Source of the DNA: Geosiphon pyriformis | Lineage: Eukaryota; Glomeromycota; Glomeromycetes; Archaeosporales; Geosiphonaceae | Assembly (NCBI GenBank): GCA_016748015.1 | Contig: JAAOMT010000120.1 | Location: 1-19,758, forward strand | Length of the DNA: 19,758 nt | Direction of reading: 5' to 3' | In this document: piece by piece, positions 1 through 10,183 of the stretch | Position numbering within the stretch: the first letter of the stretch is position 1 | Layout: each line of letters starts with the position of its first letter | The notes under the pieces: model-generated | The model's input: the letters and a program-made list of their open reading frames with translations, nothing else | The model's database searches: none | What the model was told of the DNA's origin: nothing | Made by a program: the position numbers and the translations under genes

Positions 1-558
1 TCATTTATGTTATTGTCTTTGAGTAGCAACCTTTTATTTAATAATGAAACATTGTATTTTTTGTATTTAATAATAAAATTATCATATCAACCTTACTTTT
101 TTTATTTGGTCTTTTTGATAGAATCTGCTTCTTTAACTGTTTAATTTCTTTCATTAACTCATTATTATTGCTTAATAACTTTTTCTTATTTTTTTGAAGT
201 ATTTAATTTCTAACCAAAGCATTTTGTTTTTTTAGTTAGATTTTTGATTTCTGTGACTCGTTTTTTAATTTTAGCTCATAATAAAACTTCTATATGAATT
301 TAAAAAATTAAAATTAATCTTCTTATCATCAATAAGTGGCTAAGAAACAAGAAATTTACTAATAGTAATGGTTAGATGGGAAAATGTTTTTTTGAGTATC
401 TATTCTTTATATAAAAATCTTTTATGTTTTTTCTATTTGTTTGTATATCTTGTGATTTTGTTGAAAAATTATCCTTTTTGAGATCAATATATGTAGTGTT
501 TATATGAATTTTTAGCTTAACTACTCCTAAATATATGATTTAAAAATTAAAAAAACAT
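1..558. repeat. Long inverted repeat, left arm
   Basis: This stretch is the reverse complement of 16991-17548 (positions pair so that they sum to 17549). Comparing line by line I count about ten mismatches and no indels, so identity is about 98%. Wherever the arms differ by a transition (seven sites), the left arm carries A/T and the right arm carries G/C. The arm begins at the window edge, so its true outer end lies upstream and the repeat may be longer. The reverse strand carries the start of the repeat-rich coiled-coil gene fragment seen at the right arm. It could be the terminal repeat of a large DNA element, an inverted duplication, or an assembly palindrome; the sequence alone does not decide. 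Confidence 0.93.
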
Positions 559-1431
559 AATGAGACAACTTTATTTTAGAATATATATCTTTTTTATAAT
601 ATTTTTGCTATATTTTTTATTTATAAAAAACAGTTTTATAAGCAGAATTTTTTTTCTGTAAAGATTTTTTAAAAAAATCTTATGTTTTCGATTTTACACA
701 TTTATTTTAAATCAATCTTACAATAAGAACTTTTATTTAAAATTGTAATATCTTTTTTTGTTGCGAGATTTTATGGAGAAACTATTATGATATTTATGAA
801 ACTGATTAAAGATTTTTTTATTGCAAACAAATTTTAAACAATTGAAAGAACATAAGAATTAAATAATAAAGCAATAATAATAAACTGGATAATAAAACTA
901 ATAATGAATACAATAATAAATCTGACAATAAACTTTATAAAAAATAAAAAAATTGATCTTTTTTTTATATTATATTACTAAAATCTTCAATATTGCACAG
1001 CTATTTATAAATTATTAAAATAAATTAATAGAAATATAACAATTATAAATTTTCTAGTTTTTGATAATTCTTATAAATAAATTTGAAAATATTGTTGAAA
1101 ACTAAAAATAATTAAAACTGTAAATTCCAAACAAATTTTAACTCCCAGAAAGATGTAAAATAAAATTTTATTCTATCTTTGATCTAAGATTAAAGTTTTT
1201 TGGTTTGAAGTATTTTAATTTGCTAATTTTTTATCTAATTTTCTTATAGCTTTTTTATTTATAAATTTTTTATTTGTTATTTTGTTAATAAGTATTAATA
1301 ATAAATTAGAAATATTCAAAATTTTGATGTTTTTTTTGCAAAATAAAACTAAAATTAAGAGGTTTTCTTAATTGAAACTTTTACTTTTTAGCTTTTATTT
1401 ATTTATTTAACCATAGTTAATTACATATATT
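559..1431. other. AT-rich spacer with Asn/Lys/Asp low-complexity patch
   Basis: No gene is recognised here. Positions about 863-940 read on the plus strand as a short low-complexity run rich in Asn, Lys and Asp (repeated aat-aaa-type codons separated by ctg/gat/gaa/tct-gac), ending in a stop. This resembles a linker of a decayed protein but is too short to assign. The remainder is A/T homopolymer-rich. It ends at a possible ATATT duplication (1427-1431) next to the outer LTR. Confidence 0.5.
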
Positions 1432-1487
1432 AGCCACTAATATTATTAATTAGCCATTTTATTTTTAGAATAAGTCATTAATATAAT

Positions 1488-1595
1488 ATTAACTTAATTA
1501 TTAACTTAATTATTAACTTGGTTATTGACTTGTTTATTGACTTAATTATTGACTTGATTAATGATGTGATTATTGACTGAATTATTAATGTAAAT
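1488..1595 (+). repeat. 12-bp tandem repeat in 5' LTR, nine units
   Basis: Nine consecutive 12-bp units follow the pattern att(a/g)acttNatt without any indel. They progress from attaacttaatt through attgacttgttt to attaatgtaaat. The matching place in the 3' LTR (13318-13389) has only six more degenerate units. Confidence 0.85.
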
Positions 1596-1626
1596 AATAA
1601 TCTAATAATTAAATTTTTTTTGAAAA

Positions 1627-1634
1627 TATATAAG
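1627..1634 (+). promoter_or_regulatory. Possible TATA box of outer LTR
   Basis: TATATAAG follows the 12-bp repeat array. The same relative place in the 3' LTR has TATATAAA (13395-13402). Conservation of a TATA-like string between diverged LTRs fits an RNA polymerase II promoter, but chance matches are common in DNA this AT-rich. Confidence 0.35.
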
Positions 1635-2063
1635 CAAAGCTTTTTAAAACCATAAAAAAGTATTTACATTAAAATATATATTAACTTTTTATTTTTTTAC
1701 TATTTCTTTTTTCTTTTCTTTTTTAATTTATATAATTATTAGTTTTTGTGAAGTATATTAAATAAATATTTACTAAAAAATACAATTAATATTTGATATT
1801 AAATATTAAAAATGCCAACATAAAGGATAAAATTATGTTAGTGTATTATTTTTTATTAATAGTATAGACTAATTTCTCTATTTTTAAATTTTTTTACTTT
1901 TTAAAAAAAATAGTAACTAAAATATTTATAAGTTTGATCTTACATATTAAATTTTTACTAATTTAATCTGCTTATTAAAGTTAAATTACTTTTTTATTAA
2001 TTTTATTATTATATAATACTGTTTTTCTTTGTTATTTGTTAATTTGTTAATCAAATTATAACA

Positions 2064-2879
2064 TAAAAATAATGTTTTCTGTAAGATTGTCAAAATTTTT
2101 AATTCTTCCACTATTAAATGAGTAATTATTATTTTTTAACACAAAAAACTTAAGTTTACTTTATAATACATAATTAAAACAATTAAGCTTATATTAAATT
2201 TAATTTTTTTTTTATTTTGCTTAATTAGTTTTTCAGTTAAAAAACAATCTAGTTGACAGTTTCAAGATTTTTGAAATTATTTTTTAATTGAATATTTAGT
2301 CGAAACATATTCTGTATATACTATTTATTGTTTTAATTAAATATATTTTAAAGAAAAATTTGAGACTAAAAACAATTATATTAATTAATTATTGTTTTTA
2401 ATTATTTTCAGTCAACTTGTTCTTGAGTTTGAAATCTTGAATCAAAAAATTTATAACTGAATAATTATTTATTAACAATTCAAAACTTTATTAAAAACTG
2501 AAAACAAAGAAAGTTATTAAACAGTCTCTGTTTTTAAATTTTTTTTAAATAATTCAAACTACTTATTCTAAACACCAACATCTATCATAATTTAAAGTAA
2601 AGCAGATATATTATTAGTTTTTTAAGGCATTTAAATTGTTTTAAGTTATTGAAATATAAGTTTTTTGTTTTAATTCTAAAGAAACTTTTAAGATCTTATA
2701 AAATAACTTAAAAACTTTGAAATAACTATTACAGTAAACCAATATAATAATAATTACAAGTTTCAAATAATTAAAAAAAAATTTCAAAAATTTTTTGTTA
2801 TGTAGTTTATTCAAAAAACTACTAAAAAAACAGTTTAACAAATTATTCAATAATCTTCAAAAAATACTGGTCAAAATAT
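2064..2879 (+). other. Outer element leader / upstream gag, unreadable
   Basis: This lies between the 5' LTR and the first recognisable gag codons. No clear primer binding site could be matched immediately after 2063, and no open frame or domain is recognised on either strand. Confidence 0.5.
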
Positions 2880-3390
2880 AATTTCTTTTATAACTAGATT
2901 TCAAAAAAAAATTTACACTGCAATACTAATATCCAAATAGAAAATAAAACTTAAAAAAAAAGTACAAGGCCCAAAAAAAATAATTACAGAATATATTAAA
3001 GTCATCCAAAAATTTATTAAAAATTAAAAATAGTTCAAAGAATAAAAAACAACTAATAAATACATTTAGAAAAACTGTTTTTTTTTCTAAGAAATGTTTT
3101 GTTTTTTGTTTTTTCTTTTTAAATAACTGTTATATTATTTATTATTTATATTCAACACCTTAATAAACAATTAATAGATAAATTAACAGTAGATTTTACT
3201 AAACTTCTAAATTATTAACAAAAAACAGTACAAAAAAATCAAAAATTTTTAAGACTTTAATATTAATCTTATTATAATTAGTTATAACAGTTCTAATATA
3301 ATTCAAACTTAAAAACCAAAGTCTTCCAATTTGTTATCAATGTAAAAATACTGGCTATATAATACAAAATTGCAATAAATTTCTAATATT
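2880..3390 (+). pseudogene. gag: Gag remnant with CCHC zinc knuckle (outer element)
   Basis: Gag is the structural capsid/nucleocapsid polyprotein of LTR elements. From 2911 in frame 1 the text reads as a typical retrotransposon gag helix region (segment ...VQGPKKIITEYIKVIQK...), broken by TAG and TAA stops at sites where Trp or Gln codons are plausible. At 3332-3373 in frame 2 there is a zinc knuckle spaced C-X2-C-X4-Y-X4-C (CYQCKNTGYIIQNC). The usual histidine is tyrosine, as expected from CAC/CAT to TAC/TAT. The two parts lie in different frames, so at least one frameshift separates them. It follows the 5' LTR and precedes the protease, as expected for gag. Confidence 0.82.
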
Positions 3391-3984
3391 TTCTATAAAT
3401 TTGAGAAATAATAATTAGCAAAACAATAAAAACAGCAATAATTAAGTTCTCAACCCAAATACAAAATTTTTTTATTAAAATAACAAAATATTAGTCTTTA
3501 AATTAATAGATATATTTTTCAAAAATAAGAATATTAAGAAAAAAAAATTTTATTTAGTTTTAATTTAATTAACAATTATATAAAATTCCAAAAAAATAAT
3601 AACAAACTATTAAGCCATATTAAGTTTAAGAAACAAAAAGCAGATTTTAACTTGAATCTTAATACAATTATTTTAATATTTAACAACAAAAATAAAGCTC
3701 TAAAAACAAAAATATATAAGAATTTATCAAAGTTAAAACTATTAAAAATTGTTTAAATCAGATTCTTATTTAGTAGTCAAAAATTTAATAGAAATATCTG
3801 CTTATATTATCTTTAATTAACTCATAGCTTATTTATAATTTGAAAAAATTTCCAAAAATTATTGATTTTTAAGAAAAAATAGCCTAAGACCAATAAATAT
3901 CTTTAATAAATAATATTTGTTTTTAACAATAATATTATCTTTTTTATTTACAAGACACAAATAACTAAATATTTTATAAATCTA
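3391..3984 (+). other. Unassigned gag-protease spacer of outer element
   Basis: A-rich plus strand with Asn/Lys-rich broken reading frames and no recognisable motif. Position and composition fit the low-complexity linker that usually joins a zinc knuckle to the protease. Confidence 0.4.
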
Positions 3985-4311
3985 ATTTTGGTTAGTAGTT
4001 TTTTAGTTAGTGCTATAGCTCAGTATTTTTTAGATGTAATTAAAAGAAAAATTAATGAACTATTAATTAAACTTATAACTAATATTTATAAAAACAAGAA
4101 AAAAAGTTTAAGAATTGTTAAAGCAATTTCTATTTAAATTAATAATATATATATCAAAACTAATATAAAGATATCAAAAGCAAAAGATTATATTATAATT
4201 GTTAAAAATAAGTAATTAAAAAAAGCAAAAGCTCTTCTTAATTACAAATTTTGTGAATTTATAATTCAAAATAAAACTAATTTAATTATAATTAAGTGGT
4301 AATATTAGATA
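3985..4311 (+). pseudogene. Retroviral-type aspartic protease remnant (outer element)
   Basis: Frame 1 from about 3990 reads AQYFLDVIKRKIN..., then a long segment ending ISKAKDYIIIVKNK*LKKAKALL, then a region around FCEFIIQNKTN. This is the layout of the pepsin/retropepsin-like protease in fungal gypsy elements: the beta-strand preceding 'DYIIIVGNDWL', followed by 'LLDY..CEL'. The family's Trp in the NDWL motif is replaced by TAA here. The catalytic Asp-Ser/Thr-Gly cannot be read clearly at about 3990-4020. The enzyme would have cleaved the Gag-Pol polyprotein; as it stands it cannot be translated. The assignment rests on motif spacing remembered from the family, not on an alignment. Confidence 0.62.
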
Positions 4312-4865
4312 GTATTTTCTGTAATAATTTAATAATAACAACAAAACAACAATAATAATAACTTTGATAATTTTAATAATTATAAAAAAAAAAATTGAGT
4401 TTATATTCACTACTTTTAGCAGTAATAAAAAATCTTGAACAATATATAAACCAACAGTTAAAGATTAATTGTTAATAAAAAACTTATCTATTGATTATAT
4501 TACAATATGCTCAAATAAATATTCAAACAACAATTTGAAAAAAAAACAAAATAAAACTATTGGTAATATGATCTTTGTGTTCAATGCTGATATAACTATT
4601 TCTTTTACTTTCTAAATAATAAATACAAATAATTTTTACTTTTTTTTAAGGATTAGAAACTAAGTAGTTTAATTTCTAATAAAAAATCAAAGTTTTACAA
4701 AAAACATTTAACAAAAAAGTATTCAAGATTCAATTCTTAATTATTAAGCAAAAAAAACCTAATAAAAAAGATTAAAAAATAGATATTAAAAACTTATTAA
4801 ACTAAAATAAATTAGTAATATCAAAAAAAAGAGAACATTTAAGTACAATAAATATTATTTAACAT
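4312..4865 (+). other. Unassigned tail between protease remnant and inner element
   Basis: The reverse transcriptase fingers would be expected here (LPxG-like region, primer grip approach, first catalytic Asp). None is recognisable in the plus-strand frames. Short coding-looking bits occur (for example around 4570-4610), but no domain can be named. The absence implies a deletion at or near the inner-element junction, or decay beyond recognition. Confidence 0.4.
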
Positions 4866-5778
4866 TGTTACTCAAGTAGAAAACCAATCCAATGCTATTG
4901 AAAAAACGTAATTAATACGTAATAACATAAAAAAACGTAATAATATGAAATAATACAGAATAATACATAATAACTCAAGATAATACAAAATAACACACAA
5001 TAAAGTAAAATAGCTAATCATAACATAAGATAATTAGTTATAGCATAAAAAAACAAAGAAATAACAAAAATAGCAAGCAATAATTAATAATAACAAATAA
5101 TCAAAAGCAATCTTGTAAAACTAGAGAATATGTATAAAAATAAATAGTTTTAGCTAATAGAAAAAAGACAGAAGACAAAAATCTATTCTCTTAAAAACCT
5201 ATTTTAAATTTAAAATTGATAATACTTTTTTATCTTATTTTTTCTATATTCTTTTATTTACTATTAAATAAAAATTTTATTCAATTCATTTGTACATGAT
5301 TACAAAATTTGTGTTATCAAAATTAAATTAATTGTTTTTTTTATCTTTGTTCTAGACCAGATGCTATTAACATAAACAACTTCACAATTTTAATAACTTA
5401 AACAATTGCTCTTAATTATGGTAATTGATAATATTAATTTCTTTTTTTCTTTTCTCTTATTTTATTTTTTTTATTTTTTATTTCTATTTCTATTTTATTT
5501 TTGTGGAGTGACAACAAAAAAAATTGACTGTTTGAAAATAGACTTTGTAATAGTTTGGTAAAAAAGAGAAGTTTTTCTTAGGTTTGAATATTAATTTTAT
5601 CTTGTTAGCTTATCAAAAAGGCGAAAAAACAATGTCAAATTCTAATAATTGCACTCAACTAACTTAAAGAAAATAGCTTATATTCACAATTAAAAATTGC
5701 CAAAAACACATTCTGTGCCTTATAATTAAAAAACTCTATAGGTAAATTTACATATAATGAAAACTTTTAAGAACTGAT
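4866..5778 (+). repeat. Inner element 5' LTR
   Basis: It begins TGTTAC, aligned with TACTAC at 8628; the first eleven bases differ only by transitions. Long shared stretches include 'aacaaataatcaaaagcaat' (5091 and 8857), 'gaccagatg.tattaacata' (5356 and 9119) and the end region 'aaatttacatata'. The end is placed at 'actgat' (5773-5778) against 'actaat' (9552-9557), after which the copies stop matching. Confidence 0.9.
5133..5140 (+). promoter_or_regulatory. Possible TATA box of inner LTR
   Basis: TATAAAAA within 'tatgtataaaaa', conserved in the 3' LTR at 8895-8902 inside a well-conserved block. It is a plausible core promoter of the LTR, but weak evidence in such AT-rich DNA. Confidence 0.35.
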
Positions 5779-6830
5779 AAATTTTAGCATGTTTTTATAC
5801 AATTAAAAAAACTCTTATAGCTCTTTTACTCAAATTTAAAATACTAAATTTTATTATAATATTCTATCAAGTTTACTCATAATATTTGGTGCTTTTTGTG
5901 AGATTATAAAATTCACCAAAACAGAACACCTCAGAAATTTACAAAAGTGGTGACTATTGAAACTATAAAAAAAGATTACTTACTATTTAGAAGAATATTA
6001 TATTACTACTTTAGAGAAGATTTAAGAATATCAACAAAAATTATTACTGTCAAAAGTGATTTTATTCATTATGTTTATGCTAAAATTGATTACTTGTTAA
6101 ACCAAACAACAGATTAAGAAAACTCAGAGAACAAATTCACTAATAATTATTATTATATTTAATTATAATTATTATAAGAATTATAATTGAGACTTTTTTT
6201 TTAATTAACAAAGAAATTAAATTATACATACAAAAACAGTATCTCTAGTTAAAAAAAAAACATTGAAACTAACTCCAAAAATTCGAGTTTAAATTCAATA
6301 ATAATACACAAACTGCACAAAAAAGAGTTTTATTTATAGTCAATAAAAAATTAAGATTTCTTTTATTAACAATTTCCTCATATTATTAGACTCCGAAAAG
6401 CAGAATCTTACTCAATTAATTTACCAAATCACAATTAAAAACTTTAAAGACTTCTAAAAATCTGTATTTTTGGAACTTTAACTAAAATTTTTGGACTAAA
6501 TCTTTAAAAAAATACAAATTTTTGTTTAAAAATTTTATTTTAGCAACCAATAATCCAGGTAAAAACACTTATTTATAAGCACCACTTTCAGCTTAGTTAC
6601 TAATTAAATCAAAAATTACTTTTTTAAAAAGAACATTCATATTGCAATTCATTAAAACAATTAATAAAGAAAAAAAATTAGCCTTAAGATTAACAAAGCA
6701 ATTAGACATAGCTTTGTTAATATTCTTTTTGTTTACACCTAAACAAAATTCTATTACTTAGATTATAGCTTACAAAGACATTGCTAAACTGAAAAAATTT
6801 TTAATGAAAAAAACAATGTATATACATAGA
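5779..6830 (+). other. Inner element leader and unread N-terminal gag
   Basis: No primer binding site could be assigned confidently after 5778. Several fragments look like former coding sequence (for example around 6050-6110 and 6660-6830), but no domain can be named and no frame stays open. Confidence 0.4.
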
Positions 6831-7800
6831 TTGCAGAAGCTAAAAAAGTGATTAAAGCCAATAATTAAAATAAGACCAAAAAAATCCAAGTTCTATTTTT
6901 TTCTTAATTGGAACTAAAAACTTGTAGTACCAAAATCTTGATAAAAAACTAATTGACTTTGCCATTTTTAAATTTGTTTTTTTACAGTATTTTTGTAATT
7001 TAAATACATTGATTAGACTACAAAATTAATTTAACATAATAAAACAAAAAGATTATAAAACTGTAATTATTTATTTCAGAAAATTTAATTAAACTCTTTG
7101 TTAAATTTAAACAATTAAAAAAGATTATTACATTTCAGATTAAATTTTTAACCAATTTATCAAGAGACTAAGGAGTAATATTTTTTAATTTATTAAGTCT
7201 CAATATCCTAACAATTTATAAGAAACAGTAATATTTGTTTATAATTTCGAATCAATAAAACAAAAAATTAATTATACCCAAGCTATTAATTTAGTCATAA
7301 AAAAAATCTTTAATATCAACATAAAGCTTACCCAATTAAATAAAAAATTGACTCAGAAAATAAAAATTTTTTTGCCAAAAATACAGAAACTTATTAGTCA
7401 TCACAATATAAAAAAAATACCAATAAATACCAGTAATAGCAATACTATTAATAATAATAGCAACTCTGGAAACAAGATTCTCATAATTATTACTATTAGT
7501 AAAAACTTAGTTACATTGCAAAAAATTGTCATAAGAAACTATTAAATTAGAATTGTGAAAACTAATATTAATAATAATTCAAATATCTATAATCTACAAA
7601 ATTTCAATATTTTTTGTCTTCATATTAACAATTTTAATACTCTTTTTAACTACTACAGAATTATTATTAACACTAGTAAACAATATTATAAATACTACTC
7701 TAATATTAAACTTAATTATATAATAACTCAAAATTCTAAGTTATTTACTACAATTAAGAATAGCAAAGTAATAATAAAAACCAAACTTAATCTACTATAG
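6831..7800 (+). pseudogene. gag: Gag remnant (inner element)
   Basis: Frame 1 from 7009 to 7545 reads continuously as a gag capsid-type helical protein. It starts LIRLQN, includes KQKDYKTVIIYFRKFN, and continues through LRSNIF and SQYPNNL to a YNFESIKQ segment and a TQLNKKLTQ heptad-like stretch. Seven in-frame stops interrupt it before 7543, all TAA and all where glutamine (CAA) would fit. At 7506-7529 in frame 3 a half zinc knuckle, LSYIAKNC, matches the GHIAxNC half of a CCHC motif with Gly to Ser and His to Tyr changes; the upstream cysteines are not readable. Frame 1 is open again from 7555 to 7800 as an Asn/Ser/Thr-rich spacer, the usual linker to the protease. A frameshift lies near 7450-7500. 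Confidence 0.8.
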
Positions 7801-8127
7801 TGTTGTTCTAAACTATAAATTATAACAATCTATTATTTCAAGCAACTCTCACAGAATATTCAAACTAAGTCTTATATTTTGGTTTTATAAAAACTCCAAA
7901 TTTTGGTAATGTTATATTTTTGAAAAAAAACTATAGTCAGAATTACCAATTTTTTTTCTTTTAACAACAATTAGATCATTTCTAATATAATTTTTTCTAC
8001 TGTAATTACTAAAGATAATACACTTGCTATCATATTTTTATTTGATATTAACAGCCTAAATTTTACTAATCTTTTTAATAAAGCTGTTATTAATTAAAAC
8101 AAATTAATTATAACAATGTATGCTAAT

Positions 8128-8420
8128 ACCAAAATAGAATAAATAAACATAAAATTTATATTTAACAGCAAATTAGCAAGCAATATAATTATGAGACAAC
8201 TTATAGATTAATTAAGTCATTAAGTAAATTATATAATTATTTTTAAAATTATTACTACAGATAAGAATATCAAAACATTAATAAGAAAGATTAACTATTT
8301 CTTTTTTAAAATTAATAAAATTAAAATCTTAATTTAAAGCACTTATTATAGAAGCTATTCAATATTAAGCTTTTGTAAAAAACAATTTGATACTATATTA
8401 TAAGACACCATATTAACTGT
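8128..8420 (+). pseudogene. Aspartic protease remnant with D-to-N active site (inner element)
   Basis: Frame 1 from about 8146 reads IKFIFNSKLASNIIMRQLID, matching the retropepsin-like active-site region hydrophobic-hydrophobic-Asp-Ser-Gly. The catalytic aspartate codon at 8164-8166 is AAC (Asn), and the Gly position is Lys, both explained by G-to-A change. The frame continues through a 'TTDKNIKTLI' strand and 'FFKINKIKI' to a stop near 8335. After one frameshift, frame 2 from 8351 reads EAIQY*AFVKNN, corresponding to the distal ALVGNDWL-type motif of this family. Together these define a clan AA protease of the kind found after gag in fungal LTR elements. It is close to the 3' LTR, so nothing else follows it. 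Confidence 0.78.
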
Positions 8421-8616
8421 ATTCAACATTTAAATGCTGTTTAGCTATATTATTAAACAATTTACTAAAAGCTATTATAGTTAACAATATAAGATAAATA
8501 ACAAATTTACAGTTTAAAAACCTACAAAAAACAATACTCAACACAATAATTGAATATTATACTAAAAAAACAATTTTTAAAGATATATACAATTTTGCAG
8601 AAGCTCAATTTTAAAT

Positions 8617-8624
8617 GAAAAAAA
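8617..8624 (+). other. Possible polypurine tract of inner element
   Basis: The run GAAAAAAA lies three bases before the 3' LTR start. Position fits the plus-strand primer of reverse transcription, but purine runs are frequent here. Confidence 0.3.
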
Positions 8625-8627
8625 TAA

Positions 8628-9557
8628 TACTACTTGAATAGAAAAACCAATCCAAAGTTATTAAAAAAATGTAATTAATATGTAATAACATAGAAAAACG
8701 TAATAATGCAAAATAATACAGAATAATGTGTAATAATTAGAATAATACAAGATAACACACAATAGTACAAAATAACTAGTCATAATATAAAATAACTAGT
8801 TATAGCATAAAAAAACAAAGCAATAACAGAAGTAGTAAGCAATAGCTAATAATAACAAATAATCAAAAGCAATCTTGTAAAACTAAAAAATATGTATAAA
8901 AACAAATAGTTTTAGTAAATAAAAAAAGGGCAAAAACAAGAATCTATTTTCTTAAAAATATATCTTAACTTTAAACTTAATAATATTCTTTTATATTATT
9001 TTCTCTATATTTTTTTATTTACTATTAAATAAAAATATTATTTAATTTATTTATACATGATTGCAAAATTCATGTTATTAAAATCAAATTTATTGTTTTT
9101 TTTTTTACTTTAATTCCAGACCAGATGTTATTAACATAAACAGCTTTAAAATTTTAACAACTTAGACCAATTGCTTTTAATTATGGTAATTAACAATATT
9201 AATTTCTTTTTTTCATTTTTTTATTTCATTTATTTTAGTATTTTTCTTGTTTTTTTTCTTTTTATTCTCTTTTTTTTTTGTAAAGCAGCAATAAAAAAAT
9301 AAATTAACTGTTTAAAAATAGACTTTATGATAGCCTGGTAAAAAAAGAAAGCTCTTTTTAGATTTGGATATTAATTTTATCTTATTAGCTTATCAAAAAA
9401 ACAAAAAAACAATACCAAATTTTAGTATTGTGCTTGATTAGCTCAAAAAAATAGTTTACATCCACAATTTTAAACTACCAAAAACATATCTCTGTGCTTT
9501 ATAACCAAAAAATTTTACAAATAAATTTACATATAGCAGAAATTTTCAAAGACTAAT
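8628..9557 (+). repeat. Inner element 3' LTR
   Basis: Partner of 4866-5778 with the same landmarks in the same order. Differences are mostly transitions in both directions, so both copies decayed independently. At 930 bp it is slightly longer than the 5' copy. Confidence 0.9.
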
Positions 9558-9564
9558 TTTACTA

Positions 9565-9836
9565 GTAAAAAAAACCACTTTTATCATAAAATACAAAACT
9601 TATAAGTTTATTATAATATCTTTTAAATTAACAAATATTTTATTTATATTTTAAAAATTAATAGACAAAGTGTTTAGATTAAAATACTAAAAAATTTTTT
9701 AATATATCTTAATAATATTATTTTGTACTTAAAACACTTTTAAAAATTTTTATTCTTAATAATATTAAACTTAAAATTAATTCTATTAAATTATTTTTTA
9801 AATAACAATCTATTTGGTTTTTAAGATATTTTATAA
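9565..9836 (+). pseudogene. pol: Reverse transcriptase palm/thumb remnant, YLDD changed to YLNN (outer element)
   Basis: This is the part of the Ty3/gypsy polymerase that copies RNA to DNA. Frame 1 from 9565 reads KKTTFIIKYKTYKF, then SFKLTN and a decayed 'APATFQ', then KLIDKVFR (ending 9678). These match the KTAF, PFGLTNAPATFQ and DKVFR motifs. After one frameshift near 9685, frame 3 reads NFLIYLNNIILY. The catalytic YxDD box at 9705-9716 has both aspartates turned to asparagine (AAT AAT). A C-terminal LKL...F.FLG-like motif follows to about 9830, with its frame uncertain. Reading starts a few codons after the inner LTR ends (9557). The fingers subdomain is absent from both flanks of the insertion, so the gene is both interrupted and incomplete. 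Confidence 0.86.
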
Positions 9837-9849
9837 TAAAAAATAGAAT

Positions 9850-10183
9850 TTTTTAGCATTGTTTTATCACAAAAATATGAACAAAAAAAAGAATATATAA
9901 TAGTTTATAATAATAAATTATTAAGACAAGCAAAAAAAAGCTATATAAATACTAAAAAAAATACTTAATAATAGTATGATCTATTGACTATTAGAATAAA
10001 TATTTTATAGGAAAAAAATCAATATTTATATTAATTATTAAGCTTTAATTTAGTTAAAAAACAAAAAAAAATTGGATTACAAAAAACTTTTTTGTTAAAA
10101 TATTTATTTAAATAAATACAATTATAATATTAATTATTGTAAAAAAACAAGCAATCAAAATACAGATATTTTATCTTAATTAG
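9850..10183 (+). pseudogene. pol: RNase H remnant (outer element)
   Basis: Frame 3 from about 9852 reads SIVLSQKYEQKKEYIIVY, then LLRQAKKSYINTKKKYLIIV*SIDY*NKYF. This matches the Ty3/gypsy RNase H layout: GAVLSQ, a short loop, 'ayaSRsL...EkNY..tEKE.LAivwai.ywrkYl'. Both stops in the last motif sit where Trp codons would fit (TGG to TGA/TAG). After a frameshift, frame 2 at 10148-10180 gives QAIKIQIFYLN, corresponding to the 'KAN.NADILSRLN' end of this domain. The linker between reverse transcriptase and RNase H, normally about 90 residues, is reduced to about a dozen codons, implying a deletion. The enzyme would have degraded the RNA strand of the RNA:DNA hybrid. Confidence 0.8.

Larger units (their letters stand above)
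1432..2063 (+). repeat. Outer element 5' LTR
   Basis: It aligns with 13263-13828 over its length. Shared landmarks are 'tattaattag.cat.ttatttttagaataag' near the start, 'ataaaaaagtatttaca' (1653 and 13421), 'aaataaatatttactaaaaa' in the middle and 'ttatataatactgttttt' near the end. The end is placed at 'tataaca' (2063) against 'tataata' (13828). The copies are clearly diverged, mainly by C/T and A/G changes. The start is uncertain by a few bases because no terminal TG is visible. The 66-bp length difference is partly explained by three extra copies of a 12-bp tandem repeat. Confidence 0.88.
4866..9557 (+). mobile_element. Nested LTR retrotransposon with gag and protease only (inner element)
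   Basis: Two direct repeats of about 0.92 kb (4866-5778 and 8628-9557) bracket 2.85 kb of internal sequence carrying gag and aspartic protease remnants on the plus strand. No reverse transcriptase, RNase H or integrase motifs are recognisable, and there is no room for them between the protease and the 3' LTR. The insertion lies inside the outer Ty3/gypsy element, between protease and the mid part of reverse transcriptase. A target-site duplication is not evident: the left flank is ...taacat and the right flank tttact.... It therefore looks like a non-autonomous gag-protease LTR element that would need polymerase and integrase from a relative. A deletion derivative of a full element is the alternative. 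Confidence 0.88.

Noticed and set aside
2641-2850. Minus-strand open frame of 69 codons
   Set aside because: It lies antisense to the upstream gag region of the outer element, is Phe/Lys/Leu low complexity, and has no motif.
4866-9557. CRISPR-like or tandem array explanation of the repeated 0.9-kb blocks
   Set aside because: There are only two copies, in direct orientation, bounding gag and protease remnants, which is an LTR pair.
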